A DNA stretch of 64,000 nt. It comes from Pirellulales bacterium. Its GTDB lineage: Bacteria > Planctomycetota > Planctomycetia > Pirellulales > Lacipirellulaceae. The notes beneath the pieces were generated by a model. The model saw only the letters and a list, made by a program, of their open reading frames with translations. It had not been told where the DNA came from and ran no database searches. The stretch spans positions 24,364 to 88,363 of the forward strand of contig JADLBW010000069.1 of NCBI GenBank assembly GCA_020847515.1, written 5' to 3'. Both the position numbers and the translations under genes were made by a program. Positions 1 to 8,133 of this stretch are shown here, piece after piece (the first letter of the stretch is position 1; each line of letters starts with the position of its first letter).

Positions 1-1
1 G

Positions 2-334
2 CTCCGACGTTCGCAGCACCGCCGGCGGGCGCTCGATTTGCTTAACCTCGTCGGCCTTTCCCACCGCGCCAAACATAAACCGCGCGAGCTATCCGGGGGC
101 GAGATGCAGCGCGCCGCCATCGCACGAGCGCTGCTGTCCCGTCCCAAGGTGCTGCTGGCCGACGAGCCGACCGGCAACCTCGATCGATCTACCGGCGAGC
201 AGATCATGCATATTCTGGGCGAGCTGAACCGTCGCGACGGGCTCACCATCGTCATGGTGACGCACGATCCATGGATTGCCGGCCAGGCGGATCGTACGGT
301 GCACTTGGTCGAAGGTCGAATCCAGCGGACGTAG
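2..334 (+). CDS. ABC transporter ATP-binding protein, C-terminal part (LolD/MacB-like)
   Basis: This is the C-terminal 110 residues of an ATPase cut by the window edge; the frame is open back to base 2. The signature [15 protein letters not shown], the Walker B stretch [12 protein letters not shown] and the H-loop MVTHD are all present in order. The wording of Walker B (ADEPTGNLD) is typical of the LolD/MacB/FtsE group, which powers lipoprotein release or efflux from the inner membrane. The Walker A and Q-loop lie outside the window, so the substrate cannot be assigned. A permease gene would be expected upstream, because nothing downstream fits one. Confidence 0.9.
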   Translation, partial: LRRSQHRRRALDLLNLVGLSHRAKHKPRELSGGEMQRAAIARALLSRPKVLLADEPTGNLDRSTGEQIMHILGELNRRDGLTIVMVTHDPWIAGQADRTVHLVEGRIQRT

Positions 335-565
335 GCGATAATCGGCCGCCTGGCACGCCCGATAAGCGACCGTGCACCGCTTCGTCCAGCGGCTTCTCAG
401 CGGCTGCGAACCTCGATGATCCAGCAAGGCTCCTGATAACCGCGCAGGATAGGCCCCGGCGCCTGCAGAGGGAACGCTGCCGCCGGTCGCCGCCCGCGCC
501 CATTCATGGTATTCTCAGGCTATCCTCTACGATCCTTCGGGCCCGCAGCAGCGCAACGAACGGCT

Positions 566-1423
566 ATGACGCGACAAGTGTATATTAATGGCGATTTAGT
601 GCCGGCTGAACAGGCGACCGTGAGCGTATTCGACCACGGCTTGCTGTACGGCGACGGAGTCTTTGAGGGGCTCCGCAGTTACGCCGGCAAGGTATTTCGG
701 CTCGCCGAGCACGTCGAGCGACTGTACGACTCGGCCCGCGCGATCCGCCTGGAAATTCCGCTCTCCCAGGACGCGATGCGTAAGGCGATTAACCAAACGG
801 TGCAGGCCAATGGCATCGTCGACGGTTACATTCGGACGGTCGTCACCCGCGGCGCCGGTACGCTCGGGCTCGACCCCAACCGCTGTAAGACGCCGCAGAT
901 CATCATCATCGCCGACACGATCCAGCTCTACCCGCGCGAGTTCTATGAGAACGGCCTGGAGCTCATCACCTCGAGCGTCATCCGCAATCATCCCGCGGCG
1001 TTGAGCCCGCGAATTAAGTCCTTGAACTACTTGAACAACATCCTGGCCAAAATCGAAGGCCAAAAGGCCGGCTGCGTCGAAGCCCTGATGCTCAATCACA
1101 AAGGCGAAGTGGCCGAATGCACCGGCGACAATATCTTCCTGGTGAAACACGGCCAGCTTTCGACGCCGCCGCTGGACGCTGGCATTCTCGAAGGCGTCAC
1201 CCGTAACGCCGTGCTCGAGCTAGCACTACAGGCGAGCATCCCGACGGCTGAGCGACCGCTGACCAAGCACGACGTCTACGTCGCCGACGAGTGCTTCTTA
1301 ACCGGCACCGCCGCCGAGGTGGTGCCGGTCGTCAAGGTCGACGACCGCATCATTGGCAACGGTAAGCCGGGGCCCGTCACCAAGCAGCTCACCGAGCAAT
1401 TTCACCAGCTCGTGCGGGCATAG
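566..1423 (+). CDS. ilvE: Branched-chain amino acid aminotransferase
   Basis: A fold-type IV PLP aminotransferase of 285 residues, the usual IlvE length. It interconverts branched-chain amino acids and their 2-oxo acids, the last step of Leu/Ile/Val synthesis, in the cytoplasm. The N-terminus (YINGDLVPAEQATVSVFDHG) is the family hallmark. K151 in the context KSLNYLNN fits the PLP lysine, and ECTGDNIF (184-191) is the cofactor-binding loop. The frame stays open upstream to 506, but MTRQVYING is the normal family start, so the ATG at 566 is chosen; no clear Shine-Dalgarno is seen. A D-amino acid transaminase or aminodeoxychorismate lyase is possible but the length and motifs favour IlvE. It is convergent with the next gene. 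Confidence 0.9.
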   Translation: MTRQVYINGDLVPAEQATVSVFDHGLLYGDGVFEGLRSYAGKVFRLAEHVERLYDSARAIRLEIPLSQDAMRKAINQTVQANGIVDGYIRTVVTRGAGTLGLDPNRCKTPQIIIIADTIQLYPREFYENGLELITSSVIRNHPAALSPRIKSLNYLNNILAKIEGQKAGCVEALMLNHKGEVAECTGDNIFLVKHGQLSTPPLDAGILEGVTRNAVLELALQASIPTAERPLTKHDVYVADECFLTGTAAEVVPVVKVDDRIIGNGKPGPVTKQLTEQFHQLVRA

Positions 1424-1480
1424 CCGTCTGGGCAACGCGACAGGAGGCAACGAAGCCCGCAGCGCCAGGGCCCCCTGCAC

Positions 1481-1507
1481 CTCGCCGATAGCCGACAGCC
1501 CATAGCC
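1481..1507. repeat. Short AGCCGA-type repeat in the gap after ilvE
   Basis: The gap between the two convergent genes holds GATAGCCGACAGCC followed by CATAGCCGA. The same AGCCGAY words occur in longer form after nuoN (46421-46514) and before nuoA (about 30951), so this appears to be one copy of a small dispersed intergenic repeat. No function can be read from it here. Confidence 0.45.
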
Positions 1508-1540
1508 GAAGCGCCGCCCCCGTCGCCTGCTGCGAAGCTA

Positions 1541-2362
1541 TCAATCGTCAGTGGACTGCCCCCGAACGATCGACTGCGCCTGTTTCGCGCGGGCGGACAT
1601 GAACTGTTCATTATCCACCTTGTCGAAGCTGGCGAGAAAGGCCTGCGCCTCGTCCAGCCTGGCCCGATCTTCGCGCGACAATCGCCAAGAGAATATGTGC
1701 GTTGCCCGGACGGCGTTCTTATTCTCGCCGCCGGTGGTGCGCTGGATTTCTACGGGCGCCAGGCGATGTTTAGCCAGGGCTGCGTTCAGAGCCAGCCGGG
1801 GGCCCGGCGGCGGACCGTTTTGAAGCATCGTCGAAAGCTTCGTATAGCGATCGATGAAATCCTGATAACGCTCCAGGCAGGCAGCGTCTTGGGCCTCGAT
1901 CGTGGCGACTTTGTACGTCCACTTCGGGCTGCTGAGCGATAGCGCGCCGGATTGCTGGTCGAACGATTCCTCGAACGTCGGCTCGGCTGAGAACCGGATC
2001 AACGGATCTTGATGGTTGGCCGCCCATTGGGACAGCTTTTCAATCAACCGCTCGACGCGATCGACTTCCACGTCAGTCCGGCGTTGGGAGGCGACGTCCA
2101 GGAGAATGAACTGCGCATTGCGGCCTTCGCTCGCCTTGCGATATACGATGATTTCGTTGGGATTCTCGTTGAATTCGTAAACCGCCGACTTTTCGAAGAG
2201 CGTAATCGAGTGGCTGGCGGGCGTTTCCTCTTCGCCGACGATGACGTCGGTCTCAATGCGGAATTCTTGGGCGGCAGCCGGCAGCGAGGGGAGGGCGGCC
2301 AGGACCATCGTTATCGGCATGACGACAAAGGCGGCGGCAATCGTGAAACGGAATCGTGCCAT
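1541..2362 (-). CDS. Secreted protein of unknown function
   Basis: I do not recognise the family. The 273-residue product starts MARFRFTIAAAF, a basic n-region, followed by a hydrophobic core to about residue 33 and a plausible signal-peptidase site at LPAAAQE, so export is likely. The mature part has strand-rich patterns with the phrases ITLFEKSAVYEF and EIIVYRKASEGRNAQFILLD and a helical charged C-terminus rich in K, Q and R. This layout is reminiscent of planctomycete periplasmic proteins but gives no catalytic signature. The frame continues 33 codons upstream; the ATG at 2362 is preferred because it gives the signal peptide at the N-terminus. It lies 184 bases downstream of recJ on the same strand. 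Confidence 0.65.
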   Translation of the reverse strand: MARFRFTIAAAFVVMPITMVLAALPSLPAAAQEFRIETDVIVGEEETPASHSITLFEKSAVYEFNENPNEIIVYRKASEGRNAQFILLDVASQRRTDVEVDRVERLIEKLSQWAANHQDPLIRFSAEPTFEESFDQQSGALSLSSPKWTYKVATIEAQDAACLERYQDFIDRYTKLSTMLQNGPPPGPRLALNAALAKHRLAPVEIQRTTGGENKNAVRATHIFSWRLSREDRARLDEAQAFLASFDKVDNEQFMSARAKQAQSIVRGQSTDD

Positions 2363-2546
2363 GGTCGGTGCTCCAGGTCGGCAGGCGCGAGCAAAAGCGC
2401 CGCCAAGCATAGGCCATGGCCCTGGCGGCGTAAACGCCGATCGAATTTCGACGCGCAGCAAGAGCTAGCGTGAGCGAAAGGCCGGGCCGCCAGCGGCCCA
2501 TGCGTGGAGCCCGTGCGCCGGCGGCAAGGTCGCCCCCGCGCCGTGC

Positions 2547-4286
2547 TCAATCGAAACGCCAGTCTACCAGGTGGATCTCCACCGAGGATTGTCCGCGGTA
2601 ACGATTGATCACCGGGCGGAACGCGATCGAAAACTCGCCGTCGATGGCTGCTAGCTCTTGTTCCCAATCGCCGCCGCCAAACGCCACGGCCCGCATTCGC
2701 ACCCCGTGCTGTTCGAACATCATTGAAAGGTGCCGGCCGTCGCTGCCCATGCGCTTGGGCTTGGCGATTAACCGCACCTGGCTGGTGCACAAGATCGGTC
2801 GGCTGTTGCCGTGGCCGAACGGGGCGAGGTTTTCAATCTGCTGGACGATCGGTCGCGTAAGGCAGTGCAGCGCTGTTTCGGCGTCCACATGGAGTCCCCC
2901 CGAACGGGCGTCGGCAGTCAGTTCGCGGGCCGCCACCTCGCAGAACCGCCGGCGGAAGACCGGTATGTTCGCTTCGGCGACTTTCAGTCCAGCGGCTGCC
3001 GCGTGCCCGCCGCAGCTTTCCAGGACGTCTCCGCATTCCGACAGCGCAGCGTGCAAATCGAACCCGGGAATACTCCGCGCGGAACCAATGCCCGGACGTA
3101 CGCCCAGCTTATCTAAGGCGATGACGACCGACGGAAGCCGGTACTTATCCGTGAGCCGTCCGGCCACAATCCCGACGATGCCGGGGTGCCAATCGGCGTC
3201 GGCTACCACGAGGGCCGCGTCCCGGCGGGGATCATACTTTTCGCGCGCCTGCCGGTCTGCCTTCTGTCCAATGCTTCGCTCGAGCGACTGGCGTTCGACG
3301 TTCAGTTCGTCGATGTATTGGGCCAGCTTCTCGGCGCGGGCCTCGCTGTCGGTGGTGAGCAGCTCGATCCCTAATTCCGCCTGCCCCAGCCGCCCGGCGG
3401 CATTCAACCTCGGCGCCAGGCTAAAGGCGAGGTCCTCGCATTCTAGCGCCGCTTTCTGATGCAGTTTGGCCTGTCGCATTAAGGCCGCCCCGCCAATCGT
3501 CGGATAGGCCAGCAAGCTGCTGAGTCCGCTCCGCACAATGATGCGATTTTCGTCGACCAGCGGCACTACGTCGCCTACCGTTCCGATGGCGGCCAATCCT
3601 ACGGCCTGCAGCAGAAACTGCCGCATACGCTCGCCAACGCGCTTGTTTTGCGAGGCGCGCTGGCAGAGGAGCCACGCCAACTTGAACGCCACCGCCGCGC
3701 CGCATAGCCCGGTGAACGGGTAGTCGCCGCCGGGCAATCTCGGATGAACAACGGCTGCGGCCGCCGGCAAGCGATCGCACATCTGATGATGGTCGGTGAC
3801 GATGAGCGTCAGCCCCAGCTCGGCCGCCAGGGCCGCTTCGTGCAGACTGCTAATCCCGCAATCGACGGTTACGACTACGTCGCCTCCCCTGCCAGCGAGC
3901 TTTCGCAGTGCTTCGCCATTAAGCCCGTACCCCTCGTCGAGCCGATGAGGTACGTAGAAGTCGACCGGCGCGTCCAGCAATTTCAAACAGCGGACGAGGA
4001 TCGCCGTAGCGGTCATGCCGTCGGCATCGTAGTCGCCATAGACGGTGATGCGCCGTTTCGCTCGCAGGGCCTCATAGAGCAAGTCAGCAGCCTGGGCGGC
4101 GCCGGGCAACGCTTCCGGGTCACGAAGGCCCGATAGCTTCGGCTCGAGAAACTGGCGCGCTTCCGCCTGATCGTGGATGCCTCGCGCGATCAGCAGTTGG
4201 GCCACTACCGACGGCACGCCGACCGCCCGCTCGAGGCGGCCGATAGTGTCTGAATCGTGCGGGGCAATGCGCCACGATTTGGGCAT
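2547..4286 (-). CDS. recJ: Single-stranded-DNA-specific exonuclease RecJ
   Basis: A DHH-family phosphoesterase of 579 residues, the usual RecJ length; it degrades single-stranded DNA 5' to 3' in recombination and mismatch or base-excision repair. The metal-binding motifs are in order: YGDYDADG (83-90), VDCGIS (141-146), VTDHH (163-167), then the DHHA1-type LNAAGRLG near residue 293 and CGGHAAAAG near 425. The C-terminal part carries the OB-like region ending VEIHLVDWRFD. The ATG at 4286 gives the standard N-terminus. The rpmG gene lies 126 bases upstream on the same strand, so co-transcription is possible. Confidence 0.95.
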   Translation of the reverse strand: MPKSWRIAPHDSDTIGRLERAVGVPSVVAQLLIARGIHDQAEARQFLEPKLSGLRDPEALPGAAQAADLLYEALRAKRRITVYGDYDADGMTATAILVRCLKLLDAPVDFYVPHRLDEGYGLNGEALRKLAGRGGDVVVTVDCGISSLHEAALAAELGLTLIVTDHHQMCDRLPAAAAVVHPRLPGGDYPFTGLCGAAVAFKLAWLLCQRASQNKRVGERMRQFLLQAVGLAAIGTVGDVVPLVDENRIIVRSGLSSLLAYPTIGGAALMRQAKLHQKAALECEDLAFSLAPRLNAAGRLGQAELGIELLTTDSEARAEKLAQYIDELNVERQSLERSIGQKADRQAREKYDPRRDAALVVADADWHPGIVGIVAGRLTDKYRLPSVVIALDKLGVRPGIGSARSIPGFDLHAALSECGDVLESCGGHAAAAGLKVAEANIPVFRRRFCEVAARELTADARSGGLHVDAETALHCLTRPIVQQIENLAPFGHGNSRPILCTSQVRLIAKPKRMGSDGRHLSMMFEQHGVRMRAVAFGGGDWEQELAAIDGEFSIAFRPVINRYRGQSSVEIHLVDWRFD

Positions 4287-4412
4287 GAGGAGAGGCTCCG
4301 CCGTCTTCCTGTCGATGGCCGCGTCGAGCCGGCCGGGGAGCCGCTGGGGCCCCTTCAGCGATGCACGCCCCCCGGGCCTGCATGCGCCCTATGGCCAGCG
4401 CAGTGCTAAAGG

Positions 4413-4592
4413 CTACTTCTTCTTCTCGACGTGCATCGTATGCTTACGCAGCCGCGGGCAGAACTTCGATAGCTTAAGCTTTTCGCCGCCCATCTTGCGG
4501 CGGATGGTGTAGTTATAATCGCCCGTCTCCTCGCAGACGAGAAACACGGTTTCGACCTTCTTTTTCTTCTTGCCGCCGCTCTTCTTGGCCAT
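4413..4592 (-). CDS. rpmG: Ribosomal protein L33
   Basis: A 59-residue basic protein of the 50S subunit. It starts with MAKKSGGKKKKK, followed by VETVFLVCEETGDYNYT, and ends with KFCPRLRKHTMHVEKKK, which is the typical L33 pattern. Only two cysteines (20 and 44) remain, so it belongs to the type without the full four-cysteine zinc site. Bacterial rpmG often sits near secE/nusG or rpmB; here it stands alone between recJ and a divergent membrane-protein gene. Confidence 0.92.
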   Translation of the reverse strand: MAKKSGGKKKKKVETVFLVCEETGDYNYTIRRKMGGEKLKLSKFCPRLRKHTMHVEKKK

Positions 4593-4830
4593 GGCTCTGA
4601 ATTCCGTCCTGATCGCTCTGCAGAAAATTCGCCCCGTCCACGCAGCCGATCGAGCGTCGGCGGCGGGAAATAGCCCGTCATTTTAGAGGCGGCGGCCTCG
4701 TTCATCCAGGGGCGCCGGCGAGCGGTAGCGAGCACCGCCGCGGCAAGGCCCCCGCGCGACCGCCGATTCACTCCGCCGCCGCACTGCGGGCCGTCCCTCG
4801 GCACAATGCCGACGGCAATTCGCGCGTCGG

Positions 4831-4839
4831 TGGTATAAT
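4831..4839 (+). promoter_or_regulatory. Extended -10 promoter element (TGGTATAAT)
   Basis: TGG plus a perfect TATAAT hexamer ends nine bases before the GTG at 4848. The extended TGn motif could compensate for the absence of a recognisable -35. If used, transcription would begin at about 4846, almost at the GTG, giving a leaderless or nearly leaderless message, or a short leader to the in-frame GTG at 4869. Confidence 0.5.
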
Positions 4840-4847
4840 GCCCTTAA

Positions 4848-6641
4848 GTGTGGCGCCGTACAGAATTTGTGGAACAGAGCTTGTCCGCTCCGCCGCTCCA
4901 TCCCCCGCTGCCCTTATTGGAACCGCCGCTCGCGCCGATGGCGCCCGAGCAAGCCGCTCTGCGCCCCGGCGTCGCGAATGGGCCGCGGCTTGAATCCTCG
5001 GGTTCTGGCGGGAATTCGCCGCTTGCGCCACCTTCGGCCCTCGAAAACCTGCCATATGGCCCTTCGTCGCCAACCTGGATCAGCCGATTCGCCGACTGGC
5101 TCGCCGGAGGGCAAGCGTGGGCCTGGTTCTCCAGTGCCATTGTCCATTGTTTGGCGCTGATCATCCTGTCACTCGTCATCTTGGCGACGCCCAGCAGCGA
5201 ACCGCTGTGGGTAAGCGGCGGCTTCGAGACGGCGTCGACCGACGATGTCAGCGTCGATCTTAGCGAGATTCCAAGCGAGGCGATCGGGGAACCATCGCTG
5301 GGGCCGGTTGAAATCGGCAATTCATATTCCCTTCTAGGCCCGCGCGACGCCGCCTTGGGTTCGCCCGCCGGGGTCTCCCCCATCCCCGCAATCGGGGGCC
5401 GCGCAGCCGCCAACCTGGCCGCTGAGGCGCTGGCGCCCACCGGGGAAGTGGCCGCCGGGCAGCTCGAGGCGTTCGCTAACCCGCTCGCATCTCGCGGCGG
5501 GGGACTGGACGGCCGCCGCCTGGAGAATCGCCGTGCTGCGGCACTGTCAGGCGGCGGAACGGCCGCGAGCGAGGACGCCGTCGAACGGGCGCTGGCCTGG
5601 TTCGCCGAGCATCAGTATCCCGATGGCGGATGGCGATTCGATTTAGAGAAGTGCCCGGGATGCCAAGGCGCTTGCCGCAACGCTGGCAGTCACACCTCCA
5701 GCACGGCCGCCACGGGACTGGCGCTGCTCAGCTTTCTGGGCGCCGGCTACACCCATCAGGAGGGCAAGTACGATCATGTGGTGTCCAAGGGACTGTATTA
5801 CCTTCGCGAACACATGACGATCACCTCGCAGGGAGGCGATCTGCGGGACAAGTCGGCGGAGCTCGAACTGACGCTGCCGGCGGGTAAACTTCTCAGCGCC
5901 ATCGATCTGGCTGCCAACGCCCGCCGCGACTCGATGTATTCCCATGGCATCGCGAGCCTGGCGCTTACTGAAGCGTATGCGATGACGCGCGACGCCGGGC
6001 TTCGCGAACCGGCCGAACAAACTGTGAAATTCATCATTAATGCCCAATACAGCGATGGCGGCTGGCGCTACGAGCCTCGCTGGGAGGGGCCTGCCCGGGG
6101 GGACATGACCGTTAGCGGGTGGCAAATCGCCGTGCTCAAAAGCGCCAGCCTGGCTGGCATCGACGTGCCGTACGACGTCTGGATGAAAATCAACGATTTT
6201 CTTGACGGCATCCAGTCGGACGGCGGAGCGACCTATCTTTACCTGCCCGGCGAGCGCGGTACGAAGGCCACGACCGCCATCGGGCTGCTCTGCCGCATGG
6301 TGACCGGATGGCCGCGCGAGCATCAGCCGCTGCAGCGCGGCGCCGTAAAGCTGGGCGGGCAATCGCCGCAGCGCAATAACATGTATTTCAACTACTATGC
6401 CTCGCAGGTCCTGCACCACGTCGGCGGACCGAACTGGCAGAAGTGGAATCCCAAGATGCGCGACTATCTTGTGGAGTCGCAGTCGCGAGACGGACACGAA
6501 GCAGGCAGTTGGTACTTCGCTGAACAGCACAGTACGCCAGGGGGCCGGCTCTACACCACCGCGATGGCCGCCATGACGCTGGAAGTCTACTATCGGTACA
6601 TGCCGTTGTATCAGGAGTCGTTTGTTGACCGCGGGCGGTGA
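4848..6641 (+). CDS. Membrane-anchored prenyltransferase/squalene-cyclase-repeat protein
   Basis: The 597-residue protein has a proline-rich cytoplasmic N-terminus, one transmembrane helix at about 93-113 (SSAIVHCLALIILSLVILA), a low-complexity Gly/Ala linker, and from about residue 240 a series of helical repeats such as LAWFAEHQYPDGGWRFD and INAQYSDGGWRYEP. The QYPDGGW/QYSDGGW words are the repeat of the alpha-alpha toroid shared by squalene cyclases and protein prenyltransferases. I do not see the DxDD cyclase motif, so enzymatic terpene cyclisation is doubtful; many planctomycetes carry such anchored toroid proteins of unknown role. GTG 4848 is the longest in-frame start, with another GTG at 4869. 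It is divergent from rpmG. Confidence 0.75.
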   Translation: MWRRTEFVEQSLSAPPLHPPLPLLEPPLAPMAPEQAALRPGVANGPRLESSGSGGNSPLAPPSALENLPYGPSSPTWISRFADWLAGGQAWAWFSSAIVHCLALIILSLVILATPSSEPLWVSGGFETASTDDVSVDLSEIPSEAIGEPSLGPVEIGNSYSLLGPRDAALGSPAGVSPIPAIGGRAAANLAAEALAPTGEVAAGQLEAFANPLASRGGGLDGRRLENRRAAALSGGGTAASEDAVERALAWFAEHQYPDGGWRFDLEKCPGCQGACRNAGSHTSSTAATGLALLSFLGAGYTHQEGKYDHVVSKGLYYLREHMTITSQGGDLRDKSAELELTLPAGKLLSAIDLAANARRDSMYSHGIASLALTEAYAMTRDAGLREPAEQTVKFIINAQYSDGGWRYEPRWEGPARGDMTVSGWQIAVLKSASLAGIDVPYDVWMKINDFLDGIQSDGGATYLYLPGERGTKATTAIGLLCRMVTGWPREHQPLQRGAVKLGGQSPQRNNMYFNYYASQVLHHVGGPNWQKWNPKMRDYLVESQSRDGHEAGSWYFAEQHSTPGGRLYTTAMAAMTLEVYYRYMPLYQESFVDRGR

Positions 6642-6725
6642 ACGCCTTGATAGGGCGAAGAGGGTCGAAGGGTCTTTGGCGACGCGAGCCGTCGCTTAGC
6701 CAAGCACGCCAGCCGCAAAAGCCCC

Positions 6726-6753
6726 GATCTGTCAGTACAGAAGCTGACAGATC
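6726..6753. repeat. Perfect inverted repeat, 10-bp arms with 8-base spacer
   Basis: GATCTGTCAG (6726-6735) and CTGACAGATC (6744-6753) are exact reverse complements around TACAGAAG. It lies 85 bases after the end of the toroid-protein gene. There is no T-run, so it is either a non-classical terminator or processing hairpin, or a dimeric protein binding site. Confidence 0.6.
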
Positions 6754-6893
6754 GTTGGCGGGGGCGTCACTGGCGCCGATTCCGTTTCCATGGCAAGTCG
6801 TTATCCGCCTCGAAGGGCGTCTCCCAACAGCGTTTTCCTTCGCACAACTACGGGCCCATCCCAAGCATTCCTTTCGTGCAGTGAAAGAAAAGG

Positions 6894-6944
6894 AAAGCCC
6901 GGCCCGAGGCAAGGGCGTCGATCGCCGAAGCGGGCCGGGCTTTT
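6894..6944 (-). terminator. Bidirectional-looking intrinsic terminator
   Basis: AAAGCCCGGCCCG (6894-6906) pairs perfectly with CGGGCCGGGCTTT (6931-6943), and the loop has a smaller GGCG/CGCC stem. On the minus strand the hairpin is followed by a T-rich tract (TTTCCTTTTCTTT), so it best terminates transcription from the enoyl-CoA hydratase side; the run of Ts on the plus strand is short. It sits between two convergent genes. Confidence 0.7.
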
Positions 6945-7292
6945 CCCATTGGGGTGCGCGGGTGCGGTGTTCCAATCGGGCGAAAACCCCGCCGAGGACT
7001 GCCGTAGCGGCACTCGGCGGACGTCGGCCTGCCGGCGGCGTGCGCTTTCGCGGCAGCGTGGGGTAAACCGCGCGCACGCCGACGGCAGACCTGACAGGAT
7101 GCAAGGCCGCTGGATCGGCGGCAGGCGTGCAGCCCGACCGCAACGGTCGAACGAAACGTATGAGGCGAGGATGAGGCGGTAGCGATTCGTCGACGCGTAT
7201 CGTTCGCCGCGGCGGCCCGGCGAAACGTCGAAGTTCGCCGGCAACTCAAACGTAGGTCGAAAGGGACGAGAGTCAAATCAAAAACCGACGAA

Positions 7293-8084
7293 CTATTGCC
7301 ACTTGGGCAGTCGACCCGCCAGCGTCGCAGAGATCCCTTCTTGCGCCGCTTCCGTCGTGCGGGCCGTGGCAACCATGATGGCGCCGGCCGATAACTGCGT
7401 ACTGAGATTCTCGCCCAGCGTTTCATTAAGCAGCCGCTTGGTCAACTGAACGGCCTCCGGCGCCCCGGCGGCACAGTCGTTGGCCAACTGCATCGCCCGG
7501 GCCCATACGGTGTCAGGGGCTGTCAGCTCGTGAAACACGCCCAGCCGATGGGCTTCAGCCGCGCCGATCGTTTGTCCCGTCAGCAGCAGCCGCGCGCCCT
7601 GGCCGGCCCCGATCCGAAAGCAGAGTAGCGGCGCCGCCAGCCCGGCGACCATGCCTTGGCGCGCATCCGGCACTCCAAAGGCGGCCGAATTGCTCGCGAC
7701 AACAATGTCTGCCGCGGCGACCAGCGCAGCCCCAGCGGCCAGCGCCGCGCCATTGACGGCGGCGATGATCGGCTTGGTGATCTCGAGCATCCGTACCAGC
7801 AGTTCGCGAAAATCGGCCGCGTCCTCGCCCCACTGCTCTTCGGCGTCGTTGTTTTCGCAGTCGCCTTGCATCTCGTGAAGATCGGCGCCGACGCAAAAAT
7901 CGTTCCCCGCGCCCGTGATGATGATCGAGCGGGCCCGCTTCTCCAGGTACAAGTCGTCGAGCGCCTCGACGATCTGCGGCACCATGGATCGAGTCAGCGC
8001 ATTACCGAAGTCCGGGCGGTTGAGGATAATGGTTCCGGCTCTGTCGACGACTCTTACTTCAATGGCGCTGCTGGACATGTACAT
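7293..8084 (-). CDS. Enoyl-CoA hydratase/isomerase family protein
   Basis: A crotonase-fold enzyme of about 263 residues. GTIILNRPDFGNALT near the N-terminus, the oxyanion-hole segment GAGNDFCVGADLHEM and the following AAVNGAALAAGAALVAAADIVVAS with SAAFGVPDARQGM are characteristic of CoA-thioester hydratases/isomerases. The first catalytic glutamate position of classical hydratases is not obvious, so the exact reaction (hydratase, isomerase or lyase) is open. Start candidates are a GTG at 8126 and ATGs at 8084 and 8078; the family N-terminus fits the ATGs. It follows the AtuA-family gene on the same strand with a short gap, so a shared operon for degrading a branched or terpenoid acyl-CoA is a reasonable inference. 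Confidence 0.85.
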   Translation of the reverse strand: MYMSSSAIEVRVVDRAGTIILNRPDFGNALTRSMVPQIVEALDDLYLEKRARSIIITGAGNDFCVGADLHEMQGDCENNDAEEQWGEDAADFRELLVRMLEITKPIIAAVNGAALAAGAALVAAADIVVASNSAAFGVPDARQGMVAGLAAPLLCFRIGAGQGARLLLTGQTIGAAEAHRLGVFHELTAPDTVWARAMQLANDCAAGAPEAVQLTKRLLNETLGENLSTQLSAGAIMVATARTTEAAQEGISATLAGRLPKWQ

Positions 8085-8133
8085 TGTGGTATCGATTGCG
8101 GGTAACGGGCTGTCGTCAACGGCCACCGGGCGG

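Larger units (their letters stand above)
6642..7292. other. 650-base gap between convergent genes with two inverted repeats
   Basis: No convincing gene is visible: open frames here lack family signal and are shadows of GC bias. The gap holds a perfect 10-bp palindrome (6726-6753) and a strong terminator-like hairpin (6894-6944), entered separately. The stretch from 6945 to 7292 is structured-looking GC-rich sequence without a recognisable RNA family. Confidence 0.5.

Noticed and set aside
6638..7066. 142-codon plus-strand frame and overlapping minus-strand frames in the gap
   Set aside because: They cross the terminator-like hairpin, overlap one another in several frames and have no family character.
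6945..7292. Possible RNase P, SRP or 6S RNA in the gap
   Set aside because: None of the conserved cores of these RNAs could be found; only a generic structured-looking region remains.
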